The notes: generated by a model from the sequence alone, not told the origin. 64,000 nucleotides of DNA from Chryseobacterium camelliae (GCF_030818575.1 NZ_JAUTAL010000001.1:3658001-3722000), one strand, 5' to 3'; counted from the first letter of the stretch, positions 34,065-43,266 are shown. A program made the numbers and translations.

Positions 34065-34081
34065 AATCTTTTAATTTTTTG

Positions 34082-34089
34082 CAAAAGTA
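34082..34089 (-). promoter_or_regulatory. -7 element of the DUF2795 gene
   Basis: The minus strand reads TACTTTTG, 17 bases before the start codon at 34064. Confidence 0.5.
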
Positions 34090-34203
34090 TAAAAATAGGT
34101 TATATAATAAACTTTTTTATAACTGATTTTCAATTCTTTTTGTTAATTTCTGTTATTATTGAATGCAGATCATGTTAAAGCATGATTTGCAGGTCATTTG
34201 GTG

Positions 34204-35226
34204 TCATTTTCTCAAAAACCATTCCACAAATTTTTTTATGCCATTTTGGAAGTCGGTGTCTGGTTTGTAGCCGATTAAAGCCTTTGCTTTGCTGATGTCG
34301 GCATTGGTTTTCTGTACATCTCCGGGCTGCATCGGCAGCCTTTTTTTCCGGGCCTTTTTTCCCAGTGTATCCTCAATGGCAGAGAGCATTTCAGATAGGG
34401 TAATTACCTGGCTTTCGCCCAGATTCAGGATCTCGTATATCCCGGAGTGGGTTTCCAGGTATCTGACAGACTTCAGGATTCCGTCAATAATATCATCAAT
34501 ATAAGTGTAATCTCTGGCCGTGGTACCGTCACCGTAAAATGGAATTTCCATGCCTTCAGAAATCAGCCGTGTGAACTTATGAATGGCCAAATCAGGCCTC
34601 TGGCGCGGTCCGTAGACCGTGAAAAACCTAAGCTGGATCATATTGATGCCATACAGCTGGTGATACACATGTCCCAGTACTTCCCCACATTTTTTGGTGG
34701 CAGCATACGGTGAAATCGGATGGTCTACAGGATCAGTTTCGGCAAAGGGGATTTTTTCGTTATTGCCGTAAACGCTTGACGATGAGGCGCAGATGAAATT
34801 TTTGATGCCGAATTCCCTGCACAGTTCCCAGAGATTCATGGTGCCGCGGATGTTGACTTCCTCATATTCCAGCGGCCTTTCAATGGAAGGGCGTACACCG
34901 GCTAGTGCGGCCAGATGGATGACCATGTCAATAGGGTGTCTGCTGAAGATATTTTCCAGTCCGGATTTATCCCTGATATCCTGATGGTACAATATATACC
35001 GGTCTGATTCCGTGGATGAAACGAGCTTCAGGATATCCGTGTTTTTACCGGTAAATTCAAAATCGGTAGATTGTCCAACCGATTCAAGCGTATTTTTAAT
35101 TTTAATTTTATAATCATAAAAATCATCGAAGCTGTCAATATTAATGACAGAATGTCCGTTTTTTAATAACTGCTCTGTCAAGTGAGACCCGATAAACCCG
35201 CTTCCTCCGGTAACAAGATAAACCAT
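34204..35226 (-). CDS. NAD-dependent sugar-nucleotide epimerase (UDP-glucuronate/UDP-glucose 4-epimerase-like)
   Basis: I start at ATG 35226, so the Rossmann motif V-T-G-G-S-G-F-I-G-S-H lies at the N terminus (340 aa). A longer frame would run through the promoter. The short-chain dehydrogenase site is S-S-S-S-V-Y-G ... Y-A-A-T-K-K, and V-Y-G-P-R-Q-R-P-D-L-A-I-H-K-F fits UDP-glucuronate 4-epimerases. It should interconvert UDP-sugars for surface polysaccharide. It stands alone and is divergent from the DUF2797 gene. Confidence 0.9.
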   Translation of the reverse strand: MVYLVTGGSGFIGSHLTEQLLKNGHSVINIDSFDDFYDYKIKIKNTLESVGQSTDFEFTGKNTDILKLVSSTESDRYILYHQDIRDKSGLENIFSRHPIDMVIHLAALAGVRPSIERPLEYEEVNIRGTMNLWELCREFGIKNFICASSSSVYGNNEKIPFAETDPVDHPISPYAATKKCGEVLGHVYHQLYGINMIQLRFFTVYGPRQRPDLAIHKFTRLISEGMEIPFYGDGTTARDYTYIDDIIDGILKSVRYLETHSGIYEILNLGESQVITLSEMLSAIEDTLGKKARKKRLPMQPGDVQKTNADISKAKALIGYKPDTDFQNGIKKFVEWFLRK

Positions 35227-35244
35227 CCGTGATTTTTTATAACA

Positions 35245-35252
35245 CAAAAGTA
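35245..35252 (-). promoter_or_regulatory. -7 element of the epimerase gene
   Basis: The minus strand reads TACTTTTG, 18 bases before the chosen start. Confidence 0.5.
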
Positions 35253-35259
35253 TAAAATT

Positions 35260-35267
35260 TAGTTTTG
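35260..35267 (+). promoter_or_regulatory. -7 element of the DUF2797 operon
   Basis: TAGTTTTG matches TAnnTTTG. It lies back to back with the epimerase promoter. It supports a start at 35310 and argues against the upstream ATG at 35277, which would be almost leaderless. Confidence 0.5.
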
Positions 35268-35309
35268 AAAATATAAATGATTACTTTTACTTCCAAAAGG
35301 AGTATATAT

Positions 35310-36110
35310 ATGATGCAGTTTCAGGGGCAAATTTTGAAGATGGCCAGCTATAATGACAGGCCTGTGCAATATTATCTTAACCTTTCAGGGGATCTGATCC
35401 ATATGAATGAGTTGTTCGGGAAAGAACTCACCCTAAAGCATACAGGGTATGAATGTGTCCATTGCGGCGAGGATAAGCCCATATACAGGATGGGGTTCTG
35501 TAAGAACTGTTTTTTCGAAAGTCCGTATGCCAGTGATACCATCATCCGGCCCGAACTTTCAAAAGCCCATCTGGGAATTGCCGAGCGTGACCTTGAAATT
35601 GAAAAGGAAATACAGCTTCAGCCTCATACCGTTTATCTGGCATATACAGGAGAAGTGAAGGTTGGGGTAACGAGGAATACACAAATTCCTACGCGCTGGA
35701 TCGATCAGGGCGCAACATTTGCTCTTCCTATAGCGCGAACTGAGAACCGTTATGAAGCCGGGATGATTGAAGTCGCTTTAAAACAGCATGTGCCTGATAA
35801 GACAAACTGGAAGAAAATGCTCCAGGATGATTTTGAGGATGAAGTGGACCTGGCGGATTTCCAGCAGAAAATCAGGCAGTATTTTCCGGAAGACTTCCAG
35901 AAGTTCTATAGCGAAGGGGAAGATTTATGGATGATTGATTATCCTTTTGAAAAACCTGAAAAAGTAACATCTTTCACCCTGGATAAAAAACCGGAGTTTA
36001 CAGGCCGTCTTACCGGGATCAAAGGCCAGTATCTGGGTTTTGAAGGCGGGGATTTCATCAACATCAGAGGCCACGAGGGTTACAGGGTAGAGCTTACGAT
36101 CAAAGATTGA
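35310..36110 (+). CDS. DUF2797-family zinc-ribbon protein
   Basis: I chose ATG 35310 because AAAAGGAG at 35295-35302 is a rare true Shine-Dalgarno sequence at proper spacing; the frame is open from 35277. The 266-residue protein has four Cys in two pairs (E-C-V-H-C-G near 50 and F-C-K-N-C near 68), a likely zinc site. A T-V-Y-L-A-Y-T-G-E-V-K-V-G-V-T-R stretch follows that recalls a GIY-YIG-like fold. The family is conserved but uncharacterised. It is followed after 22 bases by the AsmA-like gene. Confidence 0.85.
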   Translation: MMQFQGQILKMASYNDRPVQYYLNLSGDLIHMNELFGKELTLKHTGYECVHCGEDKPIYRMGFCKNCFFESPYASDTIIRPELSKAHLGIAERDLEIEKEIQLQPHTVYLAYTGEVKVGVTRNTQIPTRWIDQGATFALPIARTENRYEAGMIEVALKQHVPDKTNWKKMLQDDFEDEVDLADFQQKIRQYFPEDFQKFYSEGEDLWMIDYPFEKPEKVTSFTLDKKPEFTGRLTGIKGQYLGFEGGDFINIRGHEGYRVELTIKD

Positions 36111-36132
36111 CTTTATTAATACCGATAATGAT

Positions 36133-38721
36133 ATGAAGAAATGGGGTAAAAAGCTGCTAATTGTTTTAGGAATTCTGTTTCTGATTATCCTTCTAGGTAA
36201 TTTCGGGCTGAACATTTGGCTCAAAAACAGCCTGCCGGGCTATATTAAGAAAAACACGGATTACAAAGTATCTTATAAGAAACTGGATGTAGACCTGCTT
36301 ACCGGAAACATATTCTCCACAGGAATCTCCATCAATAATAAAAATCCCCTGAATACCGATGTCATAGGCCTTCAGGGGACAATCGATACCTTGAAGATCA
36401 GTCGTTTCGGCATCTATGATGCGGTTTTTAATAAGCAGATCAGTTCATCAGACCTGCTGCTTGCCCGCCCGCACCTGAATGTGATCCTGGCCAAGCCTGT
36501 CAGCCAGAAAACCGGGAAAAAAAGGAATCCTGTCGTTTTTGAAAATATCAGGATTAATAAAGGAGATATCACCATCTTTAAGTACACCCGCCAGAAATAT
36601 CTCGCTGTACGCGATCTGGACTTATCCGTCAACAATCTTCAGATGACCGAAAAGTCTGTGGAAAATCAACTTCCTGTTGTATTTGACCAATACAGGATCC
36701 GTGGCAGAAACCTGTTTTTCAGGCCGGATAATATATATGCTCTGAAAATAAATACCATAACGACGGCTGAAGGGCTTATGACTCTTGAAGGATTCAGGCT
36801 GGTCCCGCTTCTGAACCTTTCCCAGTTAAAAAGATTTTATCCACATCAGACAAAACTTTATCAGTTCATCATTCCCAAAGTGGAATTTAAGGATGTACTG
36901 CTCAGGAAAAACAAAATATCGCTGTCCAATGCTGTTTTTCACAGCCCGGATCTTCTCATGTATACTACTGATGCCCAACTGCGGAAGTCAGACAAACCTT
37001 TTGGTTTTGAGGTCAGTCTCAAAGCTGTAAAACTGGTTAGTGCCAAGATTAAGATTGCAAAACCGGACGGTAGCAGGCTGGTGTCTGCCGATGTGCTGAA
37101 CGTCAATATCAGCCAATTGATGCTTGACAAAGAAACGACGAAAGAGGTTATACCCGTTGGATATAAAAACTTCACGGTTTCAGGAAGAGGTATAGCATAT
37201 TCAGGGGCTCGGGATTTTACAGTAGGCAGCCTTGCCCTGAACCCTACCAGCGGCGAACTGAGAAAAATTTCTGTGGCTGGCCCTGCTTCTTTACCCAATA
37301 AAACGATGACTAACCTTCTGGTAGACCGTATTGCTTTTGCCTTTAATAAATGGGGGTTCGTTGATCGGAAACTGAACCTGGATGTAAAGGAAATCTTTGT
37401 CGATCAGGCTAAAGGAACCATATTAGGCACGGATAATCCTGTTGTCAGAAAACCCGGCAGCGGCGGAATCCATTTTCCGGTCATTGTGGGGAAAGTCACA
37501 ATCAGAAATTCCGACGTTGCGTATGATAAAAACAATCAACCTCTTGCGGTAAAAAACCTGAATGCTTCAGTGAACGGGCTTCAGTTAGACAGGGGATCCC
37601 AAAATTCCGGAATGGCCGTAAGCATGAAAGATTACCGGGTCACTGCCGGAACTTTCTCTTACCGTAACAGGTTTTATTACATGACTGCCGGCCAGTCTGA
37701 ATTCAGTCAGAATAAGATCAGCATCAATCAGTTTGCCATGAAGCCGGTGGTTTCGAGAGCACAGTTTATCCGGATGATTCCGGTGGAGAGTGACCTGTAC
37801 GATATCAGTGTACAGAAGATTACCGCCGGGGGAAGTTGGGATTTCTTTTCCGGAAAGAAATTTATCAATGCTTCCACCGTAACCCTCAGTTCAGCAGATG
37901 CAAATATTTTCAGGAGCAAGATCCCAAAGGATGATCCTAAGGAGAAAGCATTGTATTCCAGGATGCTCAGGACCATTAAAATTCCTCTGCATGTACAAAA
38001 TCTCGATCTAAAAAATTCGAAGCTTGTCTACGAAGAAGATACACCTGAAAGCGAAGGACCCGGAAAGCTGACCTTCAGCAATTTTAATATGAATGTCAAA
38101 AACCTGAATTCTGCCAAAATGAAAGGAAAGCCTACCCGTGTGGATATCAAGATCGCCTGTTCTTTTATGAACCTCGCACCCTTGTCGGTAAGCTGGAATT
38201 TTGATGTGGCAGATCAGAAAGATAATTTTGCCATCTCAGGGAAGACTGTTAATCTTCCTGCGGCCGGGATTAATCCTTTCATCAGACCTTACCTGCATGT
38301 AACGGCTACCGGAACGATTCAGGAAATGCTGTTTAACTTTAAAGGAAATCCTGCCGGGCTTGGCGGAGCCTTCAATCTTAAGCATAAGGACCTTAAAGTA
38401 ACGATCCTGAATAAAGACAGCCGGCAGAAAAAAGGACTGCTTACGGCAATTGCAAATCTGTTTGTAAAGTCGGATTCAGAAAGGCTTCCTCAGGATGTAA
38501 CCATAGAAGATGTGGAGCGTGACCCCACAAAATCTTTCTTTAACCTTTTCTGGAAAGGCATTGAACAAGGCCTGAAGAAGACTCTGATCGGAATTTCGGG
38601 CGGAAAGGAAGAGCCCGTAAATATGACAACACAACCGGTTAAGAATGTAGATAAGAAAGTAAAGCAGGCTACCGGAAAAACACCGGGTTCAAAAAATGCT
38701 TCGGAAAAATCCATAAAATAA
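36133..38721 (+). CDS. Large AsmA/DUF748-like inner-membrane-anchored protein
   Basis: The 862-residue protein has one N-terminal membrane segment (residues about 8-28, L-L-I-V-L-G-I-L-F-L-I-I-L-L-G). A long periplasmic region of repeated beta-rich units follows (A-R-P-H-L-N-V-I-L, L-D-V-D-L-L-T-G-N-I-F-type turns), and the C-terminal tail is rich in Lys. This layout fits AsmA-like proteins, which bridge the envelope and are linked to lipid transport or outer-membrane assembly. No exact subfamily is recognised. It is cotranscribed with the DUF2797 gene. Confidence 0.7.
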   Translation: MKKWGKKLLIVLGILFLIILLGNFGLNIWLKNSLPGYIKKNTDYKVSYKKLDVDLLTGNIFSTGISINNKNPLNTDVIGLQGTIDTLKISRFGIYDAVFNKQISSSDLLLARPHLNVILAKPVSQKTGKKRNPVVFENIRINKGDITIFKYTRQKYLAVRDLDLSVNNLQMTEKSVENQLPVVFDQYRIRGRNLFFRPDNIYALKINTITTAEGLMTLEGFRLVPLLNLSQLKRFYPHQTKLYQFIIPKVEFKDVLLRKNKISLSNAVFHSPDLLMYTTDAQLRKSDKPFGFEVSLKAVKLVSAKIKIAKPDGSRLVSADVLNVNISQLMLDKETTKEVIPVGYKNFTVSGRGIAYSGARDFTVGSLALNPTSGELRKISVAGPASLPNKTMTNLLVDRIAFAFNKWGFVDRKLNLDVKEIFVDQAKGTILGTDNPVVRKPGSGGIHFPVIVGKVTIRNSDVAYDKNNQPLAVKNLNASVNGLQLDRGSQNSGMAVSMKDYRVTAGTFSYRNRFYYMTAGQSEFSQNKISINQFAMKPVVSRAQFIRMIPVESDLYDISVQKITAGGSWDFFSGKKFINASTVTLSSADANIFRSKIPKDDPKEKALYSRMLRTIKIPLHVQNLDLKNSKLVYEEDTPESEGPGKLTFSNFNMNVKNLNSAKMKGKPTRVDIKIACSFMNLAPLSVSWNFDVADQKDNFAISGKTVNLPAAGINPFIRPYLHVTATGTIQEMLFNFKGNPAGLGGAFNLKHKDLKVTILNKDSRQKKGLLTAIANLFVKSDSERLPQDVTIEDVERDPTKSFFNLFWKGIEQGLKKTLIGISGGKEEPVNMTTQPVKNVDKKVKQATGKTPGSKNASEKSIK

Positions 38722-38753
38722 CCCGGAACTGTTAAAGTGCCGGGTCCAATATT

Positions 38754-39095
38754 TTAAAGGGAGAATTCTTCATTTTCCTGGATCGGAATTTCCCTTAGGA
38801 ATTTATCAAACTCATCGCCGGGATAGTTGCTTTCTGCTCCATAGGAATCAATGATCATTCCCAAATTTCCTTCGGTATCCTTAACAACATACAAGGCAAC
38901 GTTATCGTCAGGATTACTGTCTCCTTCAAAACGATAGGTTTTAAGGATGCATAAATCAGTAGGTTGGTAGCTTCTTCCGGAGTTTTCAAGGGTCATAACA
39001 CCCTCTTCATTCATCCTGAACTCTCTCTTAATTCCTCTTTGGGATATCTTTGTCATAACCTGACTTAAGGTTGTCATTTCTTCAGAACTATGCAT
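38754..39095 (-). CDS. Small conserved protein of unknown function (113 aa)
   Basis: I use ATG 39095; a TTG two codons upstream is possible. The protein is soluble, with a T-Y-R-F-E-G-D-S-N-P-D-D-N-V-A-L-Y-V-V core and G-M-I-I-D-S-Y-G-A. In Bacteroidota this family is often labelled 'phosphoribosylpyrophosphate synthetase', but none of the PRPP synthetase motifs are present and the length is far too short, so I do not accept that name. Its stop lies close to the end of the AsmA-like gene, convergent with it. Confidence 0.8.
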   Translation of the reverse strand: MHSSEEMTTLSQVMTKISQRGIKREFRMNEEGVMTLENSGRSYQPTDLCILKTYRFEGDSNPDDNVALYVVKDTEGNLGMIIDSYGAESNYPGDEFDKFLREIPIQENEEFSL

Positions 39096-39263
39096 AATCA
39101 ATAATTTTCATGGTTACTACAATAATTGAACCATTGGCGCCATGGTAGTACAGGATTCGAGGAATTGTATTATGGTATTGTTAAAGATATATTAACAAAA
39201 TTTAGAATTCTCCGGGTTGCAATAGGTATACTTTTTGTAATACGTTACAAAAATCAGATTCAT

Positions 39264-39458
39264 ATGAAAAAAGAGGTAGGCGTATTACTGGCAGGGGGAG
39301 TTGGACTTTTAGCCGTATTAAGTATCATAGGCATTAAAAAAATTCTACATAAAAAAGATAAAAAGTACAGTGATTATTATTCAGATTATCACAGGCATTT
39401 TAGCAATGGTCCGTCTGAAGATGATGATCATGGCATTGAATTTTACGCATTGAAATAG
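39264..39458 (+). CDS. Small single-span membrane protein (64 aa)
   Basis: ATG 39264 opens M-K-K-E-V-G-V-L-L-A-G-G-V-G-L-L-A-V-L-S, one membrane segment. A hydrophilic tail with K-K-Y-S-D-Y-Y-S-D-Y and an acidic E-D-D-D-H stretch follows. The frame is open from 39126, but the upstream part looks non-coding. A promoter-like TACTTTTTG precedes the start. No family is recognised. Confidence 0.55.
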   Translation: MKKEVGVLLAGGVGLLAVLSIIGIKKILHKKDKKYSDYYSDYHRHFSNGPSEDDDHGIEFYALK

Positions 39459-39585
39459 AAGTAGTATTTAATATATCGTATGTTAAACGAACAGACCGGT
39501 GCTTTTCAGGCTCCGGTTTTTTTGTGGAAAACTTTAAGATAAAAATACGATATGTCTTCCCGATACGTTTTAACTTTACAACATC

Positions 39586-40638
39586 ATGGAGCACAGGGAT
39601 ATCATTAAAGGGCAGGGAGCACAGCGGAACGTAGTCAATCGTTTCGATCGCTATACCTTTGATCCTGAGGATGAAGACCTGGATGTTATGAAGACCTCTT
39701 TCACTGAAGTATTTCCGAAAACCATTGTCAATCAGGTAAAAAGTGAGGACCTGCCAATGGAATACTCAATGAACCCTTACCAGGGCTGCGAGCATGGCTG
39801 TTCCTATTGTTTTGCCAGGCCTACCCATGAATATTGGGGGTATAGTGCTGGAGTGGATTTTGAAAGGAAGGTTATGGTCAAGAAGAATGCTTCTGAACTG
39901 CTTGAAAAGTTCTTTAAAAAAAGAGGATATCAGGCCGCTCCCATTTTGATGTCCGGGAATACAGACTGTTACCAGCCTGCGGAACGGCAGTTTGAAATTA
40001 CAAGAAAACTTCTCCAGGTTTGCCTGGATTACCGGCATCCGGTGCATGTGCTTACAAAAAATGCCCTTGTCTTAAGGGATATTGATCTCCTTAGACCGAT
40101 GGCGGAGCAAAACCTGGTTTCGGTCTCTTTAAGTATTCCTACGATCAATGAAGAACTCCGCAGGACGATGGAGCCCCGCACAAGCTCCGCAGCCAACAAA
40201 CTGAAAGCAATATCTGTACTGGCAGAAAACAATATTCCAGTGAATGTCATGGTAGCGCCAATCATTCCGGGACTGAACAGTGACGAGCCGCTAAGTATTC
40301 TGAAAGCCATCTCCGAAGCAGGTGCCCAGAATTTCGGCTACACCCTGGTACGGCTGAATGATTCAGTAGAACCGGTATTTGTCAAATGGATTGAATCTGC
40401 CTTTCCTGACAGGGCTCAGAAGGTTCTCAATCTGATCCGCTCCATGCGGGGAGGGAAACTGGGAGAGAAAAAATATTTTGACGACCGTCAAAAGGGAGAG
40501 GGTAATATTGCAGACATGATCCATAATACATTCAAAATAGGCCGGAAGAAGTTTTTTGACGGCAAAGAATTTCCCAAATTATCCACAGCGGGATTTACCG
40601 GTACAAAGGATCAGCAGCTCCGGTTATTTGATTGGTAA
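39586..40638 (+). CDS. PA0069-family radical SAM protein
   Basis: The 350-residue protein has the radical SAM cluster motif in Y-Q-G-C-E-H-G-C-S-Y-C-F-A-R (CxxxCxxC, about residues 68-75). M-S-G-N-T-D-C-Y-Q-P-A-E and T-K-N-A-L-V-L-R-D follow, typical of the SplB-like PA0069 group. It would cleave S-adenosylmethionine; the substrate of the group is unknown. No partner peptide or transporter is adjacent, so it is not obviously a peptide maturase for the GG-leader peptides. Confidence 0.9.
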   Translation: MEHRDIIKGQGAQRNVVNRFDRYTFDPEDEDLDVMKTSFTEVFPKTIVNQVKSEDLPMEYSMNPYQGCEHGCSYCFARPTHEYWGYSAGVDFERKVMVKKNASELLEKFFKKRGYQAAPILMSGNTDCYQPAERQFEITRKLLQVCLDYRHPVHVLTKNALVLRDIDLLRPMAEQNLVSVSLSIPTINEELRRTMEPRTSSAANKLKAISVLAENNIPVNVMVAPIIPGLNSDEPLSILKAISEAGAQNFGYTLVRLNDSVEPVFVKWIESAFPDRAQKVLNLIRSMRGGKLGEKKYFDDRQKGEGNIADMIHNTFKIGRKKFFDGKEFPKLSTAGFTGTKDQQLRLFDW

Positions 40639-40643
40639 GCCTT

Positions 40644-41381
40644 CTAGAAAAAATAATAAGTGAGCCTTAAGTTAGGATAATAAATATTGCCCAGATAACT
40701 TAACTGGTGCACATAATTTTTATTACTGTAATTCCAGGTATATTGATAATGAGATTCTTGAGACTGGATTTTTTGGATAGGAATATTTAGGGATAATCCT
40801 ATATCATATTGACTTCTCGTTCCAAAATTCAAACCGAATCCTATATTAGTACTAATGGTATAGCTTTTTTCACCAAGATTTGTATTGTAAAAATTCTCAA
40901 AGTAGATTGTTTCCCTGATGCCCTCCTGAGCCTCTCCGTTTCCTTCATTATAGCTCATAACATTATTATTATAATCAGCACCAATGCTTGCTTCAATATA
41001 AACTAAGCTTGTATTCATAGGAAATAGTCTTCGGTAGCCTACGTATAATGAGATACAATCATATTTCTGGCCGACTTTTTCTTTGTTTATAAATGGAATT
41101 TCCGGCTCATTAATATTGTATTCGTATTCTATCTTTTTTCTTGTATACAGTAAATCTGCGAATAATTTGTTTTCTTCGTCCAGATTTTTAACGAGCTTCG
41201 CTCCGAGAGACAATGAAAATGGCGAATTAGGTTTAAAGTGATTTTTGTCCGTTGACAGGGAATTCTTATAAATATTTACTCCTGGACCAACGGTCAAACC
41301 TAATGAGTAGCTGGATTGAGCATTAAAATTTCCTGTAAATAGAAGTAAAAATAAGAACAGGGTATTAAAAAGTACTTTCAT
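40644..41381 (-). CDS. Outer-membrane beta-barrel protein
   Basis: The 245-residue protein has a signal peptide (M-K-V-L-F-N-T-L-F-L-F-L-L-L-F ... N-A-Q, cleavage near 21). Alternating strands end in L-R-L-T-Y-Y-F-F, a terminal aromatic residue as in outer-membrane barrels. It resembles small porin-like or PorT-type barrels, but without clear family motifs. The gene is AT-rich, like the neighbouring T9SS cargo gene 53 bases upstream. Confidence 0.75.
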   Translation of the reverse strand: MKVLFNTLFLFLLLFTGNFNAQSSYSLGLTVGPGVNIYKNSLSTDKNHFKPNSPFSLSLGAKLVKNLDEENKLFADLLYTRKKIEYEYNINEPEIPFINKEKVGQKYDCISLYVGYRRLFPMNTSLVYIEASIGADYNNNVMSYNEGNGEAQEGIRETIYFENFYNTNLGEKSYTISTNIGFGLNFGTRSQYDIGLSLNIPIQKIQSQESHYQYTWNYSNKNYVHQLSYLGNIYYPNLRLTYYFF

Positions 41382-41395
41382 ATTCTTTCTAAGTA

Positions 41396-41426
41396 AAGAC
41401 TTCCTGCTTGATGTGCAGGAAGTCTT
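41396..41426 (-). terminator. Terminator hairpin after the T9SS cargo gene
   Basis: A perfect 12-bp stem AAGACTTCCTGC / GCAGGAAGTCTT encloses seven bases. The T run on the minus strand is short. It lies between the cargo gene and the beta-barrel gene. Confidence 0.65.
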
Positions 41427-41434
41427 ATTTGATT

Positions 41435-42496
41435 TTAATCTTTGATTATTTTTTTGCTTAGCCTTTTACCATTACTGTCTATCAGGATGAAATACTCTCC
41501 TTTTGGAAGAGAAGAAAGATCGATCTTTAACGATTTTAAATTTCCTCTGTTAATCTGATCGTTATAAACATCCTTTACTTTTTTTCCTGAGAAGTTGTAG
41601 ATCTGGATATTTGTATTCCCTTCTGAAAGATTATTTGAAAATTCTATATTAATGAAATCCGAAGTAGGATTCGGGTAAACATTAAATTTATATTCATTGT
41701 TTGCAATGGCCATCTCTGTATTGTGGGACATTTTAGAAGCATTTGCCTTAGTATCCGGTGCGCCGTCGCCTTCTATCTGTACAGCTAGGTCATCTAACGA
41801 AATATTTTCGTCTATCGGGAATTTTAGTGAAAGATCGCTTATTTCAACATAGATTTCATCTCCCGTCTTCACGACATTGAATTTGGACTTAATATCCTCA
41901 GTTACCAATTCTCCTTTGAATATCAGGCCTTCATCAGTAACTTTTACGGTAATTTGATGCAGGATCTCAGAATCGTCCATCGTTTCATCTTCAACAAAGT
42001 TAACTGTGTCGTCAGTAGGTTTCCAGATGGAAAAACGAAGATCAGAATAAAAACCATTATCCTTCTTGAGTCTTATTTTTCCGGTAATATTTGGGATGAT
42101 AACGGAATGAGAAGCTTCATCAAAGATAGATGGTGCAGCTTTGATTTCAGATTCTTCAATAATCTCTTCAGTTTCATCTGTTTGCGGCAGGAAAAACTCA
42201 TCTAAAAGGGTAATTACTTCACCTCTGGAACAGATCCTTTTGTTGACACCGCCTTGTGCCCAGACTCCGTTATCACCACGAGAAGCTTTTTGCCAGGCAC
42301 AATTTTTAATTTTTTCAGCATACGCATATCCGCAGTTGCCTGTTGTCTGGGATGCAAACAGTCCGGTAAAAACTCTTGCCGTCGCATGGTATTTTTTGTT
42401 CCACCATTTGCAGTTTTTTCTTTCTGAAGTGCTCCAGCCGGCGTAAATACTGCTTGAAAATACAAGCACAAAAAAAATGGAGATTAGTTTTTTCAT
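41435..42496 (-). CDS. Secreted protein with type IX secretion C-terminal sorting domain
   Basis: The 353-residue protein has a signal peptide (residues 1-19). A Cys/Trp-rich segment follows (N-C-K-W-W-N-K-K, N-C-G-Y-A-Y, N-C-A-W-Q-K, R-I-C-S-R), and then an acidic linker. The central beta-rich domain is unrecognised. Residues about 275-353 are a Por-type A sorting domain: Y-P-N-P-T-S-D-F-I-N-I, L-P-K-G-E-Y-F-I-L-I and a basic end K-R-L-S-K-K-I-I-K-D. It should be exported by Sec and then moved to the surface or medium by the type IX system. The N-terminal Cys-rich module may bind a surface ligand; its role is unknown. Confidence 0.85.
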   Translation of the reverse strand: MKKLISIFFVLVFSSSIYAGWSTSERKNCKWWNKKYHATARVFTGLFASQTTGNCGYAYAEKIKNCAWQKASRGDNGVWAQGGVNKRICSRGEVITLLDEFFLPQTDETEEIIEESEIKAAPSIFDEASHSVIIPNITGKIRLKKDNGFYSDLRFSIWKPTDDTVNFVEDETMDDSEILHQITVKVTDEGLIFKGELVTEDIKSKFNVVKTGDEIYVEISDLSLKFPIDENISLDDLAVQIEGDGAPDTKANASKMSHNTEMAIANNEYKFNVYPNPTSDFINIEFSNNLSEGNTNIQIYNFSGKKVKDVYNDQINRGNLKSLKIDLSSLPKGEYFILIDSNGKRLSKKIIKD

Positions 42497-42940
42497 AAAT
42501 TTTATTATAAGATAACCTACTTTCAGTTTATTTTAAGTCGCTGTTTCGGTACGTCCGACTTTTGAAAGAAAATTGGATACACTAAAAAATAGTGACATTT
42601 AACAATATTTCCTGTCAATAAATCTTCTGTTGCATAGTTTCATGATCATTTAGTTTTTATCAGAGATGGGTAGTTAAAGGCTATCCGTAAAATTCTGTCA
42701 TTTCCAAATATAATTAATAATCTATTTCAAAAATAGTTTTCAAAATAAAAATTGATAATTTAATTTTAAAACTATGATAATCATTTAGTTAATTTTTATA
42801 TTTTGTCTCCTTAATGTGATTTTGTGCTGTTTTAATTCTTTTTTTTAGTTGTTTTTAGTCAGTCAGATCTCTATTTTGACTTAATTTATACTTGTTCACC
42901 TTAGCATGTTGGTATAAGAGTATAATATGGTTATGAATAA
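42497..42940. other. AT-rich intergenic region without a visible gene
   Basis: About 440 bases hold no frame that looks coding. A sequence at 42675-42690 matches operator A at 13 of 16 positions by my alignment, but no -7 element lies at the matching distance on either strand. Confidence 0.5.
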
Positions 42941-42967
42941 TAAAAAAACCGCTCCTAAGGAGCGGTT
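42941..42967 (-). terminator. Terminator after GG-leader peptide 1
   Basis: The stem AACCGCTCCT / AGGAGCGGTT is followed by seven T on the minus strand. It lies 28 bases after the stop of the peptide gene. Confidence 0.8.
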
Positions 42968-42994
42968 TCATATGAATTTTTTTCGGATTTCAAT

Positions 42995-43156
42995 TTAAAT
43001 GGAATCATCCGGACATTTGAAGTCATCACTGCATGCTGTACAGATTACCGTATTGCCGCATGCATAGAAACAGAATTCTGATTCTGGAAGGGGCTTAACG
43101 CCTCCTCCGGAAATTCCTTTTAATTGGTTTTTGCTTAGTTTTTTTAAATTTTTCAT
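42995..43156 (-). CDS. GG-leader bacteriocin-like peptide 1 (53 aa, Cys-rich)
   Basis: ATG 43156 opens M-K-N-L-K-K-L-S-K-N-Q-L-K-G-I-S-G-G, a Bacteroidota GG-type leader with the cut site after G17-G18. The core has five Cys (F-C-F-Y-A-C-G, I-C-T-A-C-S, K-C-P) and an acidic end D-D-S-I. It matches the 'bacteriocin-like protein' group of Chryseobacterium, whose products and processing are unproven. No maturase, C39 peptidase or transporter is adjacent. A terminator follows. Peptide 2 at 62231-62407 has the same leader layout. Confidence 0.8.
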   Translation of the reverse strand: MKNLKKLSKNQLKGISGGGVKPLPESEFCFYACGNTVICTACSDDFKCPDDSI

Positions 43157-43266
43157 ATTGTTTTAATTAAAAATTTGATAGTTATGTAAATATAGCTAAA
43201 AAAATAATTTGTAAAACTGATGTGGTATCTTTTATTTAAAATTCTTTGAGCAGTAAACATTTTCCG

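Noticed and set aside
38754..39095. Phosphoribosylpyrophosphate synthetase
   Set aside because: The name is common for this family, but length and motifs do not fit that enzyme.
39586..40638. Radical SAM maturase for GG-leader peptide 1
   Set aside because: The protein fits the PA0069/SplB-like group and lacks a SPASM or leader-binding domain; it is also over 2 kb from the peptide.
42675..42690. Further copy of the TTACGG-N4-CCGTAA operator
   Set aside because: Only one arm is good and no -7 element lies at the matching distance on either strand.
42740..42800. Fur-box-like sequence (GATAATCATTT)
   Set aside because: It covers only part of a Fur box in a very AT-rich region and is not near an iron gene.
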